A stretch of 16,344 nucleotides of DNA from an uncultured Senegalimassilia sp. (GCA_937925385.1 CALEWN010000321.1:1-16344), one strand, 5' to 3'. Counted from the first letter of the stretch, positions 1-7,154 are shown. Notes: generated from the sequence alone by a model not told the origin. Made by a program: numbers and translations.

Positions 1-29
1 CGGCCGCTGGCGGCGCATTCGCACTGCTG

Positions 30-776
30 TTAGGCGGCCCCGTAGTTGCTGAACGACGATGGATACGCCTGGCACCCGCCGAGCACCTCGACCAACCAGG
101 ACGGATAAGCGCCGGCGGTCTTCACCTCCATAATCGTCTCGCCCAAACCCAGAAGCGGATGGAAGGTGCTGCCCGCCTCGCGCTCGCCCGCCAGCACATC
201 GCGATACGCGACGCCCGAATCGAACGTGATGCGCAACCCATCGGCATCGGCGCCCGGGACCGGGGCGTACGCCGTGCGTTCGCACACGATGTACATGGAA
301 GGCCGCAGGTTGCGATAACGCGCCGTGAACGCATCGATCTCGCGAGCGATCTGGATGCTGTGCAGCGTGAGCGCCTCGTCCTGTTGCAGCTGGTCGGACA
401 GCGGGTTTTGCACGCAGGCGTTCTCGTAGGGCACGCGCCCCATCAGGTACGCGTACGCCGCCGTCAGCGAACATCCCACGCGGCGCTTGTACACGATGCC
501 GTCGTACTTCTTCTTGATCTCCACGTACACGCGCTCGCCCGAAGTTGGCGTCCCGTACCAGCGCACGCGCAGCTTCTCCTTGTACAGGGGTTTTTCCAGG
601 CTGCGCGCGATCAAGTCGCGCGTCGGCGTGTCGAAGTACAAGCTGGTGATGCGCGTGCGGCCGTACTCATCGGCGGCCATGCGCCCAGCCAGCGCATCAA
701 GCACTTCGCGATGCTGCTTCGCGTTTAAGCGGTATTTGACCTCTTTGCGTTCAAAGGTGTCGGTGAATGAAGCCAT
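30..776 (-). CDS. VTC-domain protein (polyphosphate polymerase-like)
   Basis: 248 aa. The protein matches the VTC/CYTH-type triphosphate-tunnel fold, which in yeast Vtc4 makes polyphosphate from nucleotide triphosphate. Visible in order: N-terminal strand ERKEVKYRL (9-17), ITSLYFDT (43-50), basic strands KEKLRVRW (66-73), VEIKKKYDGIVYKRR (85-99), CERTAY (165-170), LRITFDSG (181-188) and IMEVKT (215-220). The K/R pairs on successive strands and the late Glu217 are the pattern expected of a tunnel that binds polyanions and metal. No membrane segment or signal peptide is seen, so it is probably cytosolic or works with a membrane partner. Bacterial VTC proteins often sit beside a DUF4956 membrane protein; anything downstream lies outside the window. 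The start at 776 was chosen over 797 because GGAGG lies 5 nt before this ATG. The family call is firm; the actual reaction is inferred. Confidence 0.85.
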   Translation of the reverse strand: MASFTDTFERKEVKYRLNAKQHREVLDALAGRMAADEYGRTRITSLYFDTPTRDLIARSLEKPLYKEKLRVRWYGTPTSGERVYVEIKKKYDGIVYKRRVGCSLTAAYAYLMGRVPYENACVQNPLSDQLQQDEALTLHSIQIAREIDAFTARYRNLRPSMYIVCERTAYAPVPGADADGLRITFDSGVAYRDVLAGEREAGSTFHPLLGLGETIMEVKTAGAYPSWLVEVLGGCQAYPSSFSNYGAA

Positions 777-901
777 CGTTTCCTCCCAAGGGCCCACGGC
801 CCAGGCTCGGGGAACATTTCGAGGCTAGATACTACGAAGCCACCCTTAAAGTTGACTGAAACCTTACATTCGGGACTACCTGCATAGCGGCACCGGAAAC
901 A

Positions 902-929
902 CGAAAGCCCGCCAGTGTGCGGGCTTTCG
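902..929 (-). terminator. Intrinsic terminator after ubiE
   Basis: Perfect 11-bp stem (902-912 with 919-929) with a 6-nt loop, about 30 nt beyond the ubiE stop. Read leftward, the T-rich stem end continues into TGTTT. It also separates ubiE from the VTC gene. Confidence 0.75.
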
Positions 930-959
930 AGCGTTGCGGTCGCGATCTTCCGAGATCTG

Positions 960-1703
960 CTATTCAGGCTTTTTCGCTACGTGAACTGCGGCGATGCCGC
1001 CGGTGTAGTTCTTCCAGGTGACGTCCGTGAATCCGGCATCCTCCATCATGCGGGCCAGGCCCTGCTGGTTGGGGAACGCCTTGATGGACTTCGACAGGTA
1101 TACGAAACCGTCGCGGTCGCCCGTGATCAGGCCGCCCCAGAACGGGATGAGGTGCTTCAGGTAGAAGTTGTACAACGCGCGCCAAACGACATTGGGCGGG
1201 GTGCTGAACTCAAGGCACACCAGGCTGCCGCCGGGCTTGAGCACGCGATACATCTCCGACAGCGCGCGCGGGCGGTCGGGCATGTTGCGGATGCCGTAGG
1301 CCATGGTGATGGCGTCGTAGCTGGCATCGGCGTACGGGATTTCCTGCGCGTCCACCACCTCGAAATCCACCGGCACGCCGTCGGCAGCGCCATCGGCGTA
1401 GTGTGCGCGAGCCACGTCGAGCATCTCGTTGACCAGGTCGGTGCACTGGATATGGCGCGGATGCTTGGCGCGCGCCACGGTGAAGCTGACGTCGCGCGTT
1501 CCGCCCGCAATGTCCAGAACGTCATCGTTTGCGCTGATGGGAGCCTGTTTCATCATGCCCGCCAGCCACATCTTGTAAGCGCCGAAGCTGGAGATGGCGT
1601 TGAAGCGCTCGTACTTCTTCGCGATGGTGGAGAAGATGTCCTTCACGCGGTCGGACGAAATCTCGGCCGGCGCTTCCTTGCCGGTGGCGGTATCGATGGC
1701 CAT
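960..1703 (-). CDS. ubiE: Demethylmenaquinone C-methyltransferase (UbiE/MenG family)
   Basis: 247 aa, a usual length for the family. It methylates demethylmenaquinone with S-adenosylmethionine, the last step of menaquinone synthesis, at the cytosolic face of the membrane. The N-terminal family signature appears as YERFNAISSFGAYKMW (31-46), SAM motif I as VLDIAGGTRDVSF (62-74), then DAQEIPY (118-124), YGIRNMPD (136-143) and the second family signature RVLKPGGSLVCLEFS (153-167). Odd points: the usual third glycine of motif I (GTG) is Arg70, and the usual His of the first signature is Tyr43. No ubiquinone genes are nearby and the organism is probably anaerobic, so menaquinone or methylmenaquinone is the likely product. 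The start at 1703 was chosen for AAGGAG about 9 nt upstream; the frame stays open to 1787 without a better site. Followed by a terminator, so probably monocistronic. Confidence 0.92.
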   Translation of the reverse strand: MAIDTATGKEAPAEISSDRVKDIFSTIAKKYERFNAISSFGAYKMWLAGMMKQAPISANDDVLDIAGGTRDVSFTVARAKHPRHIQCTDLVNEMLDVARAHYADGAADGVPVDFEVVDAQEIPYADASYDAITMAYGIRNMPDRPRALSEMYRVLKPGGSLVCLEFSTPPNVVWRALYNFYLKHLIPFWGGLITGDRDGFVYLSKSIKAFPNQQGLARMMEDAGFTDVTWKNYTGGIAAVHVAKKPE

Positions 1704-1835
1704 GCGGTGCTGCTCCTTGCGTATCGGTTCGCGCTCGCCGCGGGCCAAAGCGCCCGACAGCGAAAGCATCGCGCCGGCAGCTGCCAAGCGCGTTTCATCA
1801 AGCTGGCCCTACGCGGGCCGTTCGTTCAGCATTCC

Positions 1836-1841
1836 AGTATA
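1836..1841 (-). promoter_or_regulatory. Candidate -10 box for ubiE
   Basis: Leftward TATACT, five of six to the sigma70-type -10. No good -35 at 16-18 bp and no extended TGn. It would give a leader of about 125 nt. The same hexamer appears before coaX and fabH, which is mild support. Confidence 0.35.
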
Positions 1842-1981
1842 GCCGTTCGCACAGCCGCGCCGCGCGTTCGGCATGAAGCGAACACGCAAGCTGCGGTTGC
1901 AACGGCGCAGCGGCCGAGGGCCGGCGAAGGGGCGCAGTCTCGCAACTCGCGCACGGCGCAAGCGGCAAAGTCACGTCCATC

Positions 1982-2018
1982 AGGCAAAACGCCGACGGGA
2001 GCCGTTTTTGCGAAGCCT
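1982..2018 (-). terminator. Possible terminator after tsaB-rimI-tsaD
   Basis: About 16-50 nt beyond the stop. Leftward, GCAAAAACG pairs with CGTTTTGC, with one bulged A and a loop of about 11 nt. The A/T runs lie inside the stem, so this is a weak or unusual terminator. Confidence 0.4.
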
Positions 2019-2033
2019 TAAAGCCAGCAGCTG

Positions 2034-4613
2034 CTAGTACTCCTGCTCCAGGTCCGCGTGGGCCTGCGCGTCGGTTTCAAGGCCATAGAACTTCCCTTGA
2101 CGGAATCGGTCGAGCGCCACCAGAGCGATCATGCCGGCGTTGTCGCCGCAAGCGGAAAGCGGGGGCATGACCAGGCGCACGTGCATCTTCTTGCACAGCT
2201 TCTCGTACGCCGCGCGCAGCACGGGGTTCGCCGCCACGCCGCCGCCCAGGCAGAACGTGGGAGCGCCCGTTTCGCGCAGCGCCATCTCGGCCTTCTTCAC
2301 CTGCACATCCACCACGGCGGCCTCGAAGCTGGCGCAGATGTCCGGCACGTTGAGCTCACGGCCCGCGGCGCGCTCGTTGTTGATGTAGGTGACCACGGCG
2401 GTCTTCAGGCCCGAAAGGCTGAAGCGCATGTCGCCCGAATGCATCATGGCGCGGGGGAACTCGATGGCCTTCGGATTGCCCTTGGCGCCCTGCGCCGACA
2501 CCACAGGGCCGCCCGGGTAACCCAAGCCGAGCGCCTTGGCAACCTTGTCAAACGCCTCGCCCACCGCGTCGTCGATGGTGGCGCCCAGCACACGGTAATC
2601 GCCCCAGCCGCGCATGTGCACGAGCATGGTGTTTCCGCCGCTGACCAGGGAAACCACCGCCGGAGGGGCGAAATCGGGCGCGCCGATCTTGTTGGCGTAC
2701 ATGTGGCCTTCCAGGTGGTTCACGCCCACCAGCGGCTTGTCGGCTGCCCAGGCCGCGCCCTTGGCGAACGCCACGCCCACCACCAACGCGCCCACCAGGC
2801 CCGGCGCGTACGTGACGCCCACGCCGTCAAGGTCTGCCCAGGTCAGACGCTCCATGCCCAAACGCTGCGCCGCAACGTCCAGGCATTCGTCGCACACGCC
2901 GCAGATGGCTTCGATGTGCTTGCGGCTGGCAATCTCGGGAACCACGCCGCCGAAGCGCGAATGGAAGTCAATCTGGCTTGCCACCACGTCGGAAAGCAGG
3001 TTGCCCTTGCCGTCGACGATGGCCGCCGCCGTCTCGTCGCAAGAGCTTTCAATGGCCAGGATGAGCGGGCGCTCAAGCTGCGCGGCGGGCTGGGCTGCCT
3101 TTTGCGCATCATGCGCCTCGTCCACGCGCAGCGTCATGCCGGCAACGTCGACTGGGGATCCCTGGATGCCAGCATCCTCGGTGACGGCGCGCAGCGCCTT
3201 CGCATCGGCGGCGCCGCCGACGGCCGAGGAGCCGATAACGCCCTGCAGCGGGCCCTCCATGATGACGGCGTCCTCGCGATCGGAATAGTAATGCGGGCGC
3301 TTGCCGATGGAATGCATGCCGAGCGATTCGTAGAACGCCTGCGCGCCGGCGTTGGAAGCGCGAACCTCGAGCGAGCACGTGGTGGCGCCCAGGTCGCGAG
3401 CGTCGGAGGCCACGCGGGAAATGAGCTGGCGCGCGATGCCGCGGCGACGCCACGCCGGATCGGTGCCGATCTTGAGGATCTGCACCTGCCCGTCGATCAC
3501 CATGCCGCCGGCATAGCCGACCAGCACGTTCCCGCGCGCAGCGGGCGAAGCGCCCTTGGAGCCGGCGGAACCCGCATCGGGGCCTTCCCCGCTTGCATAG
3601 GCCGCCCACCAGGTGCGATCGGCGCGCGGAAGCTCATCGGCCACAAGCGCAGCATTCCACGCGTCCGAGCCCATGACCCGGGATTCCATTGCGGCAACGT
3701 CTTCGGCGTGCGCAGCGTCGAGCGGCTTGTACGTGATGCCGTGCTCGTCGGGGCGGGCGTTGAGCACCGCCGTGTCGTGCATGGTGGCGCGCTGGTCGCG
3801 GCGCGGCGCGGCGTCCTGCACGCCGGTGGCAAGGTTTTTCGGGTCGTTCTTCGCCAGGCGGATGCGTTCGTTCTCCTCGGCATCGGACAGGCGCGTGTAC
3901 ACCGGAAGCAAAAATGCCGGGTTGTGACGCTGAGCATCCAGCGGATCGGCCGCGCCCGTGCGCCACGCATCCTGCAGCGCCAGCAAAAGCCCGCGACCCG
4001 TAGGCGCCCACAGCTCCTCGGGCAGCAGCGTGCCCGCGGGGGCGAACAGCTCCGCGTACTTCGCAAGCCCATCGCCCGTCAGCTGCAACGTGTCCGCCGC
4101 AGCGCCGGAAGATGCTTCGTCGACCAATTCTTGGGCTGCCACCTGAGCTTTCACCACGCGGTCGGCCTCAAGGCGGCGCACGCCCGCATCGTCAAGCGCG
4201 TAGCGGACGGGGTAGACCTCCTTACGCATGGCGTCGGCGACCACGGCCAGGCGGCCGCGCACGCCCGAGGCCCACGCATGCCAGGCCACCACGTCGAGCG
4301 ACGACACGCCCACCAGCGCGGCGCCGAGCGCCTGCGCCGCGCCCTTGGCCGTTGCCATGGCGATGCGCACGCCCGTGAACGACCCCGGTCCGCGGCCGAC
4401 GCACACGCACGCCAGCTGGCCGCGCTCCACGCCGGCCTCGCGCAGCAGGGCGTCCACCCGCACGAGCAGCTGCGTGTTCGACGCGCGATGCGCCGCCACT
4501 TCCACCGCAGCCACCGGCTCCACCGCGCATGCCGCGGCGTTCAAACGGCCCAGCCCGATGGCAATCACCTCGTTCGCCGTATCGAACGCCAACGCATATG
4601 CGGTTTCAGGCAC
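2034..4613 (-). CDS. tsaD: TsaB-RimI-TsaD fusion: t6A37 tRNA modification and S18 acetyltransferase
   Basis: 859 aa with three domains in one uninterrupted frame. TsaB-like (about 1-250): AFDTANEVIAIGLG (9-22) and GRGPGSFTGVRIA (73-85). GNAT acetyltransferase of the RimI type (about 290-455): acetyl-CoA loop RRRGIAR (389-395) and LEVRASNAGAQAFYESLGM (415-433). RimI acetylates the N-terminal alanine of ribosomal protein S18. A low-complexity linker follows (456-513). TsaD (514-859): IESSCDETAAA (521-531), metal ligands His633 and His637 in HLEGH, SGGNT (658-662), and Asp824 in CGDNAG, all intact. TsaD transfers the threonylcarbamoyl group to A37 of ANN-decoding tRNAs with TsaB and TsaE. The start is GTG (4611-4613) with GGGGAG 4 nt upstream. 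These are usually two or three genes; the linkers and intact domains argue for a real fusion, not an assembly error. Only tsaC/sua5 is missing from the local t6A set. Confidence 0.95.
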   Translation of the reverse strand: MPETAYALAFDTANEVIAIGLGRLNAAACAVEPVAAVEVAAHRASNTQLLVRVDALLREAGVERGQLACVCVGRGPGSFTGVRIAMATAKGAAQALGAALVGVSSLDVVAWHAWASGVRGRLAVVADAMRKEVYPVRYALDDAGVRRLEADRVVKAQVAAQELVDEASSGAAADTLQLTGDGLAKYAELFAPAGTLLPEELWAPTGRGLLLALQDAWRTGAADPLDAQRHNPAFLLPVYTRLSDAEENERIRLAKNDPKNLATGVQDAAPRRDQRATMHDTAVLNARPDEHGITYKPLDAAHAEDVAAMESRVMGSDAWNAALVADELPRADRTWWAAYASGEGPDAGSAGSKGASPAARGNVLVGYAGGMVIDGQVQILKIGTDPAWRRRGIARQLISRVASDARDLGATTCSLEVRASNAGAQAFYESLGMHSIGKRPHYYSDREDAVIMEGPLQGVIGSSAVGGAADAKALRAVTEDAGIQGSPVDVAGMTLRVDEAHDAQKAAQPAAQLERPLILAIESSCDETAAAIVDGKGNLLSDVVASQIDFHSRFGGVVPEIASRKHIEAICGVCDECLDVAAQRLGMERLTWADLDGVGVTYAPGLVGALVVGVAFAKGAAWAADKPLVGVNHLEGHMYANKIGAPDFAPPAVVSLVSGGNTMLVHMRGWGDYRVLGATIDDAVGEAFDKVAKALGLGYPGGPVVSAQGAKGNPKAIEFPRAMMHSGDMRFSLSGLKTAVVTYINNERAAGRELNVPDICASFEAAVVDVQVKKAEMALRETGAPTFCLGGGVAANPVLRAAYEKLCKKMHVRLVMPPLSACGDNAGMIALVALDRFRQGKFYGLETDAQAHADLEQEY

Positions 4614-4665
4614 AGTGCTCCCCTTGCTTTCGAATATGGTTCCTATATGGCCGGTTTCGCCGCAA

Positions 4666-4688
4666 GACGCCGCTTGCCGCGCGGCGTC
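4666..4688 (-). terminator. Hairpin between tsaE and tsaBRD
   Basis: Perfect 8-bp GC stem (GACGCCGC with GCGGCGTC) and a 7-nt loop in the 107-bp gap. Only a poor T tract (TCTTG) follows leftward, so it could be a partial terminator or attenuator. The gap shows no strong promoter for the fusion gene, so read-through from tsaE is likely. Confidence 0.4.
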
Positions 4689-4720
4689 CGTCGGGCCGCA
4701 TTAGGCGCGGCAGCGGACGA

Positions 4721-5335
4721 TCAGAGCGTTTCCGCAGGCGAATCGGCGGGTTTGGCCTCCGCGACCTTGACCGGGGGGATGGAGCCCGTGTTCATGGGGG
4801 CGCCCCCTGGCACGATGAAGCCGCCGGCGCTGGCCGTGGTCTTCGACAGGCGCGCCTTCGAGTCGTTGGCCCACACGGTAAGCAGCTGGCGGGCACGGTT
4901 TCCCAGCGCATGCGCGAGCACGCGACGGCCGCCGTCCTCCGCCACCAGGATGCGAACCTCCAGGTAGCCGTACGGCAGCGCGCCGGGGAACTTCTCGCCC
5001 CACTCGATGAACGACACGCCATCGGCGTCGATGGTGTCGTAATAGCCCGTGTCCTCGAGCTCGTCCTGCTCGTCAAGGCGATACAGGTCGAAATGGTACA
5101 GCGGGATGCGCCCCTGGTGGTACTCCAGCAGGATATTGAACGTAGGGCTGGTAACCTGGGCGGAAATGCCCAGGCCAGCTGCCACGCCTTGCACAAATTG
5201 GGTTTTGCCGGCGCCCAAATCGCCCGAAAGCACCACCACGTCGCCCGGATGCAGGTACGGAGCCAGCGTTTCCGCCAGCTGCTTCGTCGCCTCCGTGGAC
5301 GCGGTTTTACGTGCGTATGTCAGTCCGTTAGCCAT
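4721..5335 (-). CDS. tsaE: tRNA t6A37 threonylcarbamoyladenosine biosynthesis ATPase TsaE
   Basis: 204 aa. P-loop ATPase that drives turnover of the TsaB/TsaD complex. Walker A is GDLGAGKTQF (38-47), followed by the family blocks TSPTFNI (62-68), HFDLYRL (81-87) and FIEWGEKFP (109-117). TsaE is usually about 150 aa; this one carries a tail of roughly 50 residues (about 155-204), rich in Ser, Ala, Pro and Gly, that looks disordered. The ATG at 5335 was chosen because the family similarity starts just after it. It has no Shine-Dalgarno, but a TATGAT box ends 10 nt upstream, which suggests a near-leaderless transcript. Upstream GTG and ATG codons in frame (to 5383) would only add unconserved residues. 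It lies directly before the TsaB-RimI-TsaD gene, its functional partner. Confidence 0.93.
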   Translation of the reverse strand: MANGLTYARKTASTEATKQLAETLAPYLHPGDVVVLSGDLGAGKTQFVQGVAAGLGISAQVTSPTFNILLEYHQGRIPLYHFDLYRLDEQDELEDTGYYDTIDADGVSFIEWGEKFPGALPYGYLEVRILVAEDGGRRVLAHALGNRARQLLTVWANDSKARLSKTTASAGGFIVPGGAPMNTGSIPPVKVAEAKPADSPAETL

Positions 5336-5345
5336 AATGCAGCAC

Positions 5346-5351
5346 ATCATA
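5346..5351 (-). promoter_or_regulatory. Candidate -10 box for tsaE
   Basis: Leftward TATGAT lies between the folD terminator and tsaE. Transcription would begin about 7 nt further on, only 2-4 nt before the ATG. No clear -35 box is seen. Confidence 0.4.
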
Positions 5352-5404
5352 CGCCAATGCGCGACAACATGCATCCCGCCCACGAAAACGGCGGATAAGC
5401 AGGG

Positions 5405-5429
5405 AAAAAAGCCCGCCGCAAGGGCGGGC
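5405..5429 (-). terminator. Intrinsic terminator after folD
   Basis: Leftward: GCCCGCC, 5-nt loop, GGCGGGC, then six T. Stem 5411-5417 with 5423-5429, T tract 5405-5410. It starts 7 nt beyond the folD stop. A textbook terminator that ends the fchA-folD unit. Confidence 0.92.
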
Positions 5430-5435
5430 GCTCGG

Positions 5436-6302
5436 CTAGCCTTTCAGGCTTTCCTTCAGTTGAGCCTCGGCGGCGGCCACGGTGTGCTGCATGGTCATGC
5501 TGGTGGTGACGGTGCCCACGCCGCCGGGCACCGGGGTGATGGCTTCCACGATGGGCTCCACCTCGTCGAAGTCAACGTCGCCGCACAGCTTACCGTGCAC
5601 GTCGAAGTTGATGCCCACGTCGAGCACCGTCTGGCCCGGGCGGAAATACTCGCGGCCGTAGGCACGAGCGCGGCCCGTGGCGCAGATGACGATATCCGCC
5701 GAGCGGCTGATCTCCTGCAGGTTCTCGGTGCGGCTATGGCAGATGGTGACGCTGGCGTTGCGACGCAGCAGCATCATGGACACGGGCTTGCCCACCACCA
5801 GGCTGCGGCCGATGACCACCACATGCTTGCCCGTGATGGGCACCTTGTAGTGCTCCAAGATGGCGACGCACGCCGCCGCGGTGCAAGGGGGGAAGCCGTC
5901 CGGCGCGTCGGTGAACACCGCCGCAAGCGATGCCAACGAGATGCCGTCGACGTCCTTCGCCGCGTTCAACGTGTTGCACATGGCCTTCTCGTCCATGAAC
6001 GTGGGCAGGGGACGGAACATCAGGCAGCCGTGCACCGTCTTGTCATAGTTGATGGATTGCAGCGTGGCCTTGAGCGCGGCCTCGGGCGCGAACTCGTCGA
6101 GCACGTAGGGCTTGGTGTGAATGCCCAGGCCAGCGGCGCGTTTGACCGCCGTGCGCTCGTACGAGAGGTCATCGGGACGCTGCCCCAGGCGCACCAGCGC
6201 CAGCGTGGGTTTCACGCCCTGCTCCTCAAGCGCGGCGATGCGCCCCCGCATATCCTCTGCCATGCGGTCGACGACCGGCTTGCCCTTCAACAACTCTGCC
6301 AC
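5436..6302 (-). CDS. folD: Methylene-THF dehydrogenase, FolD family, cyclohydrolase residues missing
   Basis: 288 aa, normal FolD length. FolD normally oxidises 5,10-methylene-THF to methenyl-THF with NAD(P) and then hydrolyses it to 10-formyl-THF. Dinucleotide-binding segment VVVIGRSLVVGKPVSMMLL (161-179) and CHSRT (188-192) are intact, as are KDVDG (116-120) and ITPVPGGVGTVT (255-266). In the active site Tyr48 is kept, but the residue four after it, normally the catalytic Lys (human MTHFD1 Lys56), is Ala52. In the VQLPLP block the Gln (human Gln100) is Phe96 (sequence LMFRPLP). Both act in the cyclohydrolase step, so this protein is probably a dehydrogenase only. The neighbouring fchA could supply the missing activity. 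The start is GTG (6302) with GGTGGAG 5 nt upstream. It lies 36 bp after fchA, in one operon. Family is certain; loss of cyclohydrolase is inferred. Confidence 0.93.
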   Translation of the reverse strand: MAELLKGKPVVDRMAEDMRGRIAALEEQGVKPTLALVRLGQRPDDLSYERTAVKRAAGLGIHTKPYVLDEFAPEAALKATLQSINYDKTVHGCLMFRPLPTFMDEKAMCNTLNAAKDVDGISLASLAAVFTDAPDGFPPCTAAACVAILEHYKVPITGKHVVVIGRSLVVGKPVSMMLLRRNASVTICHSRTENLQEISRSADIVICATGRARAYGREYFRPGQTVLDVGINFDVHGKLCGDVDFDEVEPIVEAITPVPGGVGTVTTSMTMQHTVAAAEAQLKESLKG

Positions 6303-6338
6303 GTTTTCTCCACCTTCATCTATCGGCCTGCCGGCCGT

Positions 6339-6950
6339 TTACGAGACCGCATCCTTCACGAACGCGAACACCTCGTCGCAGTGCTCGCGCGTCTGCGCGA
6401 CGAGCCGGTCGGCCTCGTCGCGGTAGCGTGCGGCGCGTTCGGCGTCGTCGATGGACGCCGCGTTAATGTACACGTTCAGGCTGGCGCCGTCCACCGCGGC
6501 TCGGGCGAACGCCACCGAAACGCCCGCATCGCTGCGGGCCATGCGGCTGCCGTTGCGCGCCAGGAAATCGGCGTGCTCCACGCACGCGGCGGCCGTGCGC
6601 ATGATGTCCAGCGGCACCTCGGTGGCGCCGATGAGGGCATCCTGGATTGCCGCCTGCTTCGCCGCAAGCTGCTCGGGAGTGTCCTTGGGCATGCGGTAGG
6701 CCGCCGCCAGCGGGCCGAACGCCTCGGCGTCGGCGCCCACCAGCTCGAGCAGACGGCCGCGCAGGTCCGCCAGCTTCTCCAAGCGCATGTACACTTCAGG
6801 CTCGACCTGGGCATACGTCTTCTTTCCCACGGTCAGGTTGCCCACCATGGACGCCAACGCGCATGCCAGCGCGCCGCAATATGCCGAGGCCCCGCCGCCG
6901 CCCGGCGTGGGGGCCGCCGAGGCAAGCTCCTCGACGAACGAAGTATCCAT
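6339..6950 (-). CDS. fchA: Methenyl-THF cyclohydrolase / cyclodeaminase family (FchA-like)
   Basis: 203 aa, belonging to the formiminotransferase-cyclodeaminase C-terminal family. It carries the family signature PTPGGGGASAYCGALACALA (14-33) followed by MVGNLTVGKK (35-44). Stand-alone members include FchA of acetogens and purine fermenters, which interconverts 5,10-methenyl-THF and 10-formyl-THF, and formimino-THF cyclodeaminase of histidine breakdown. The position between fhs and folD, with no hut genes in view, favours cyclohydrolase. The protein is mostly helical with no membrane segment, so it is cytosolic. The ATG at 6950 was chosen because AAAGGAA lies just upstream and residues before it are not family-like; a GTG at 6977 is possible. 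Activity is not decidable from sequence alone. Confidence 0.85.
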   Translation of the reverse strand: MDTSFVEELASAAPTPGGGGASAYCGALACALASMVGNLTVGKKTYAQVEPEVYMRLEKLADLRGRLLELVGADAEAFGPLAAAYRMPKDTPEQLAAKQAAIQDALIGATEVPLDIMRTAAACVEHADFLARNGSRMARSDAGVSVAFARAAVDGASLNVYINAASIDDAERAARYRDEADRLVAQTREHCDEVFAFVKDAVS

Positions 6951-7034
6951 ACGCTTCCTTTCCGTTTCCAACCGCACAAGCGGTCTGCAAGCTCGACGCC
7001 GGGACCCAGCAACCCTACGAGCAGTTTACCCAGC

Positions 7035-7144
7035 TGAGTGGCTGGGTGGTGTCCACAAAGCGAGTTCCGCACGACGCAAAAGCCCCAGTGGGGCTTTTGC
7101 CAAAGCAGGACTGTCTGAGCGACTGGACACCACCCAGTCGCTCA
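7035..7144. repeat. 110-bp inverted-repeat structure between fhs and fchA
   Basis: Arms 7035-7055 and 7124-7144 are 21 bp each and inverted with only two differences. The right arm is also the 5' part of a perfect 11-bp hairpin (7116-7126 with 7134-7144, 7-nt loop). Next to the left arm, 7028-7034 pairs with 7041-7047. The terminator 7076-7100 lies in the middle. In RNA the long arm-to-arm pairing and the local hairpins cannot all form at once. It could be an attenuator, a terminator complex or a small palindromic mobile repeat. Confidence 0.7.
7076..7100 (-). terminator. Intrinsic terminator after fhs
   Basis: Perfect 11-bp stem GCAAAAGCCCC with GGGGCTTTTGC and a 3-nt loop, 55 nt beyond the fhs stop. 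The T run is in the stem end, so it could act on either strand. It would separate fhs from fchA-folD unless polymerase reads through. Confidence 0.75.
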
Positions 7145-7154
7145 GCGTCCGGGA

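Larger units (their letters stand above)
1704..2033. other. Noncoding gap between tsaBRD and ubiE
   Basis: 330 bp without a credible gene. A 60-codon leftward frame (1980-1798) has low-complexity Ala/Arg/Pro composition and no recognised motif. The gap holds the likely end of the tsaBRD transcript (hairpin near 1982-2018) and a possible ubiE promoter (1836-1841). Confidence 0.6.

Noticed and set aside
1798..1980. Small 60-codon leftward frame between tsaBRD and ubiE
   Set aside because: No ribosome binding site, motif or hydrophobic segment; composition matches random GC-rich DNA.
2034..4613. Assembly artefact joining tsaB, rimI and tsaD
   Set aside because: One open frame with linkers of the same composition as the rest, no internal stop or compensating frameshift, and all domains complete.
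2058..4967. Rightward open frame of 969 codons opposite tsaBRD and tsaE
   Set aside because: A shadow produced by GC bias in the real genes; it is rich in His/Arg/Ala, has no family motifs, and spans two genuine genes and a gap.
5049..7037. Rightward open frame of 662 codons opposite tsaE, folD and fchA
   Set aside because: Same composition artefact; it runs through a strong terminator and several gene boundaries.
6951..7154. THF riboswitch or other folate-sensing aptamer before fchA-folD
   Set aside because: The structures present are simple inverted repeats; I could not find the conserved THF aptamer sequence blocks.
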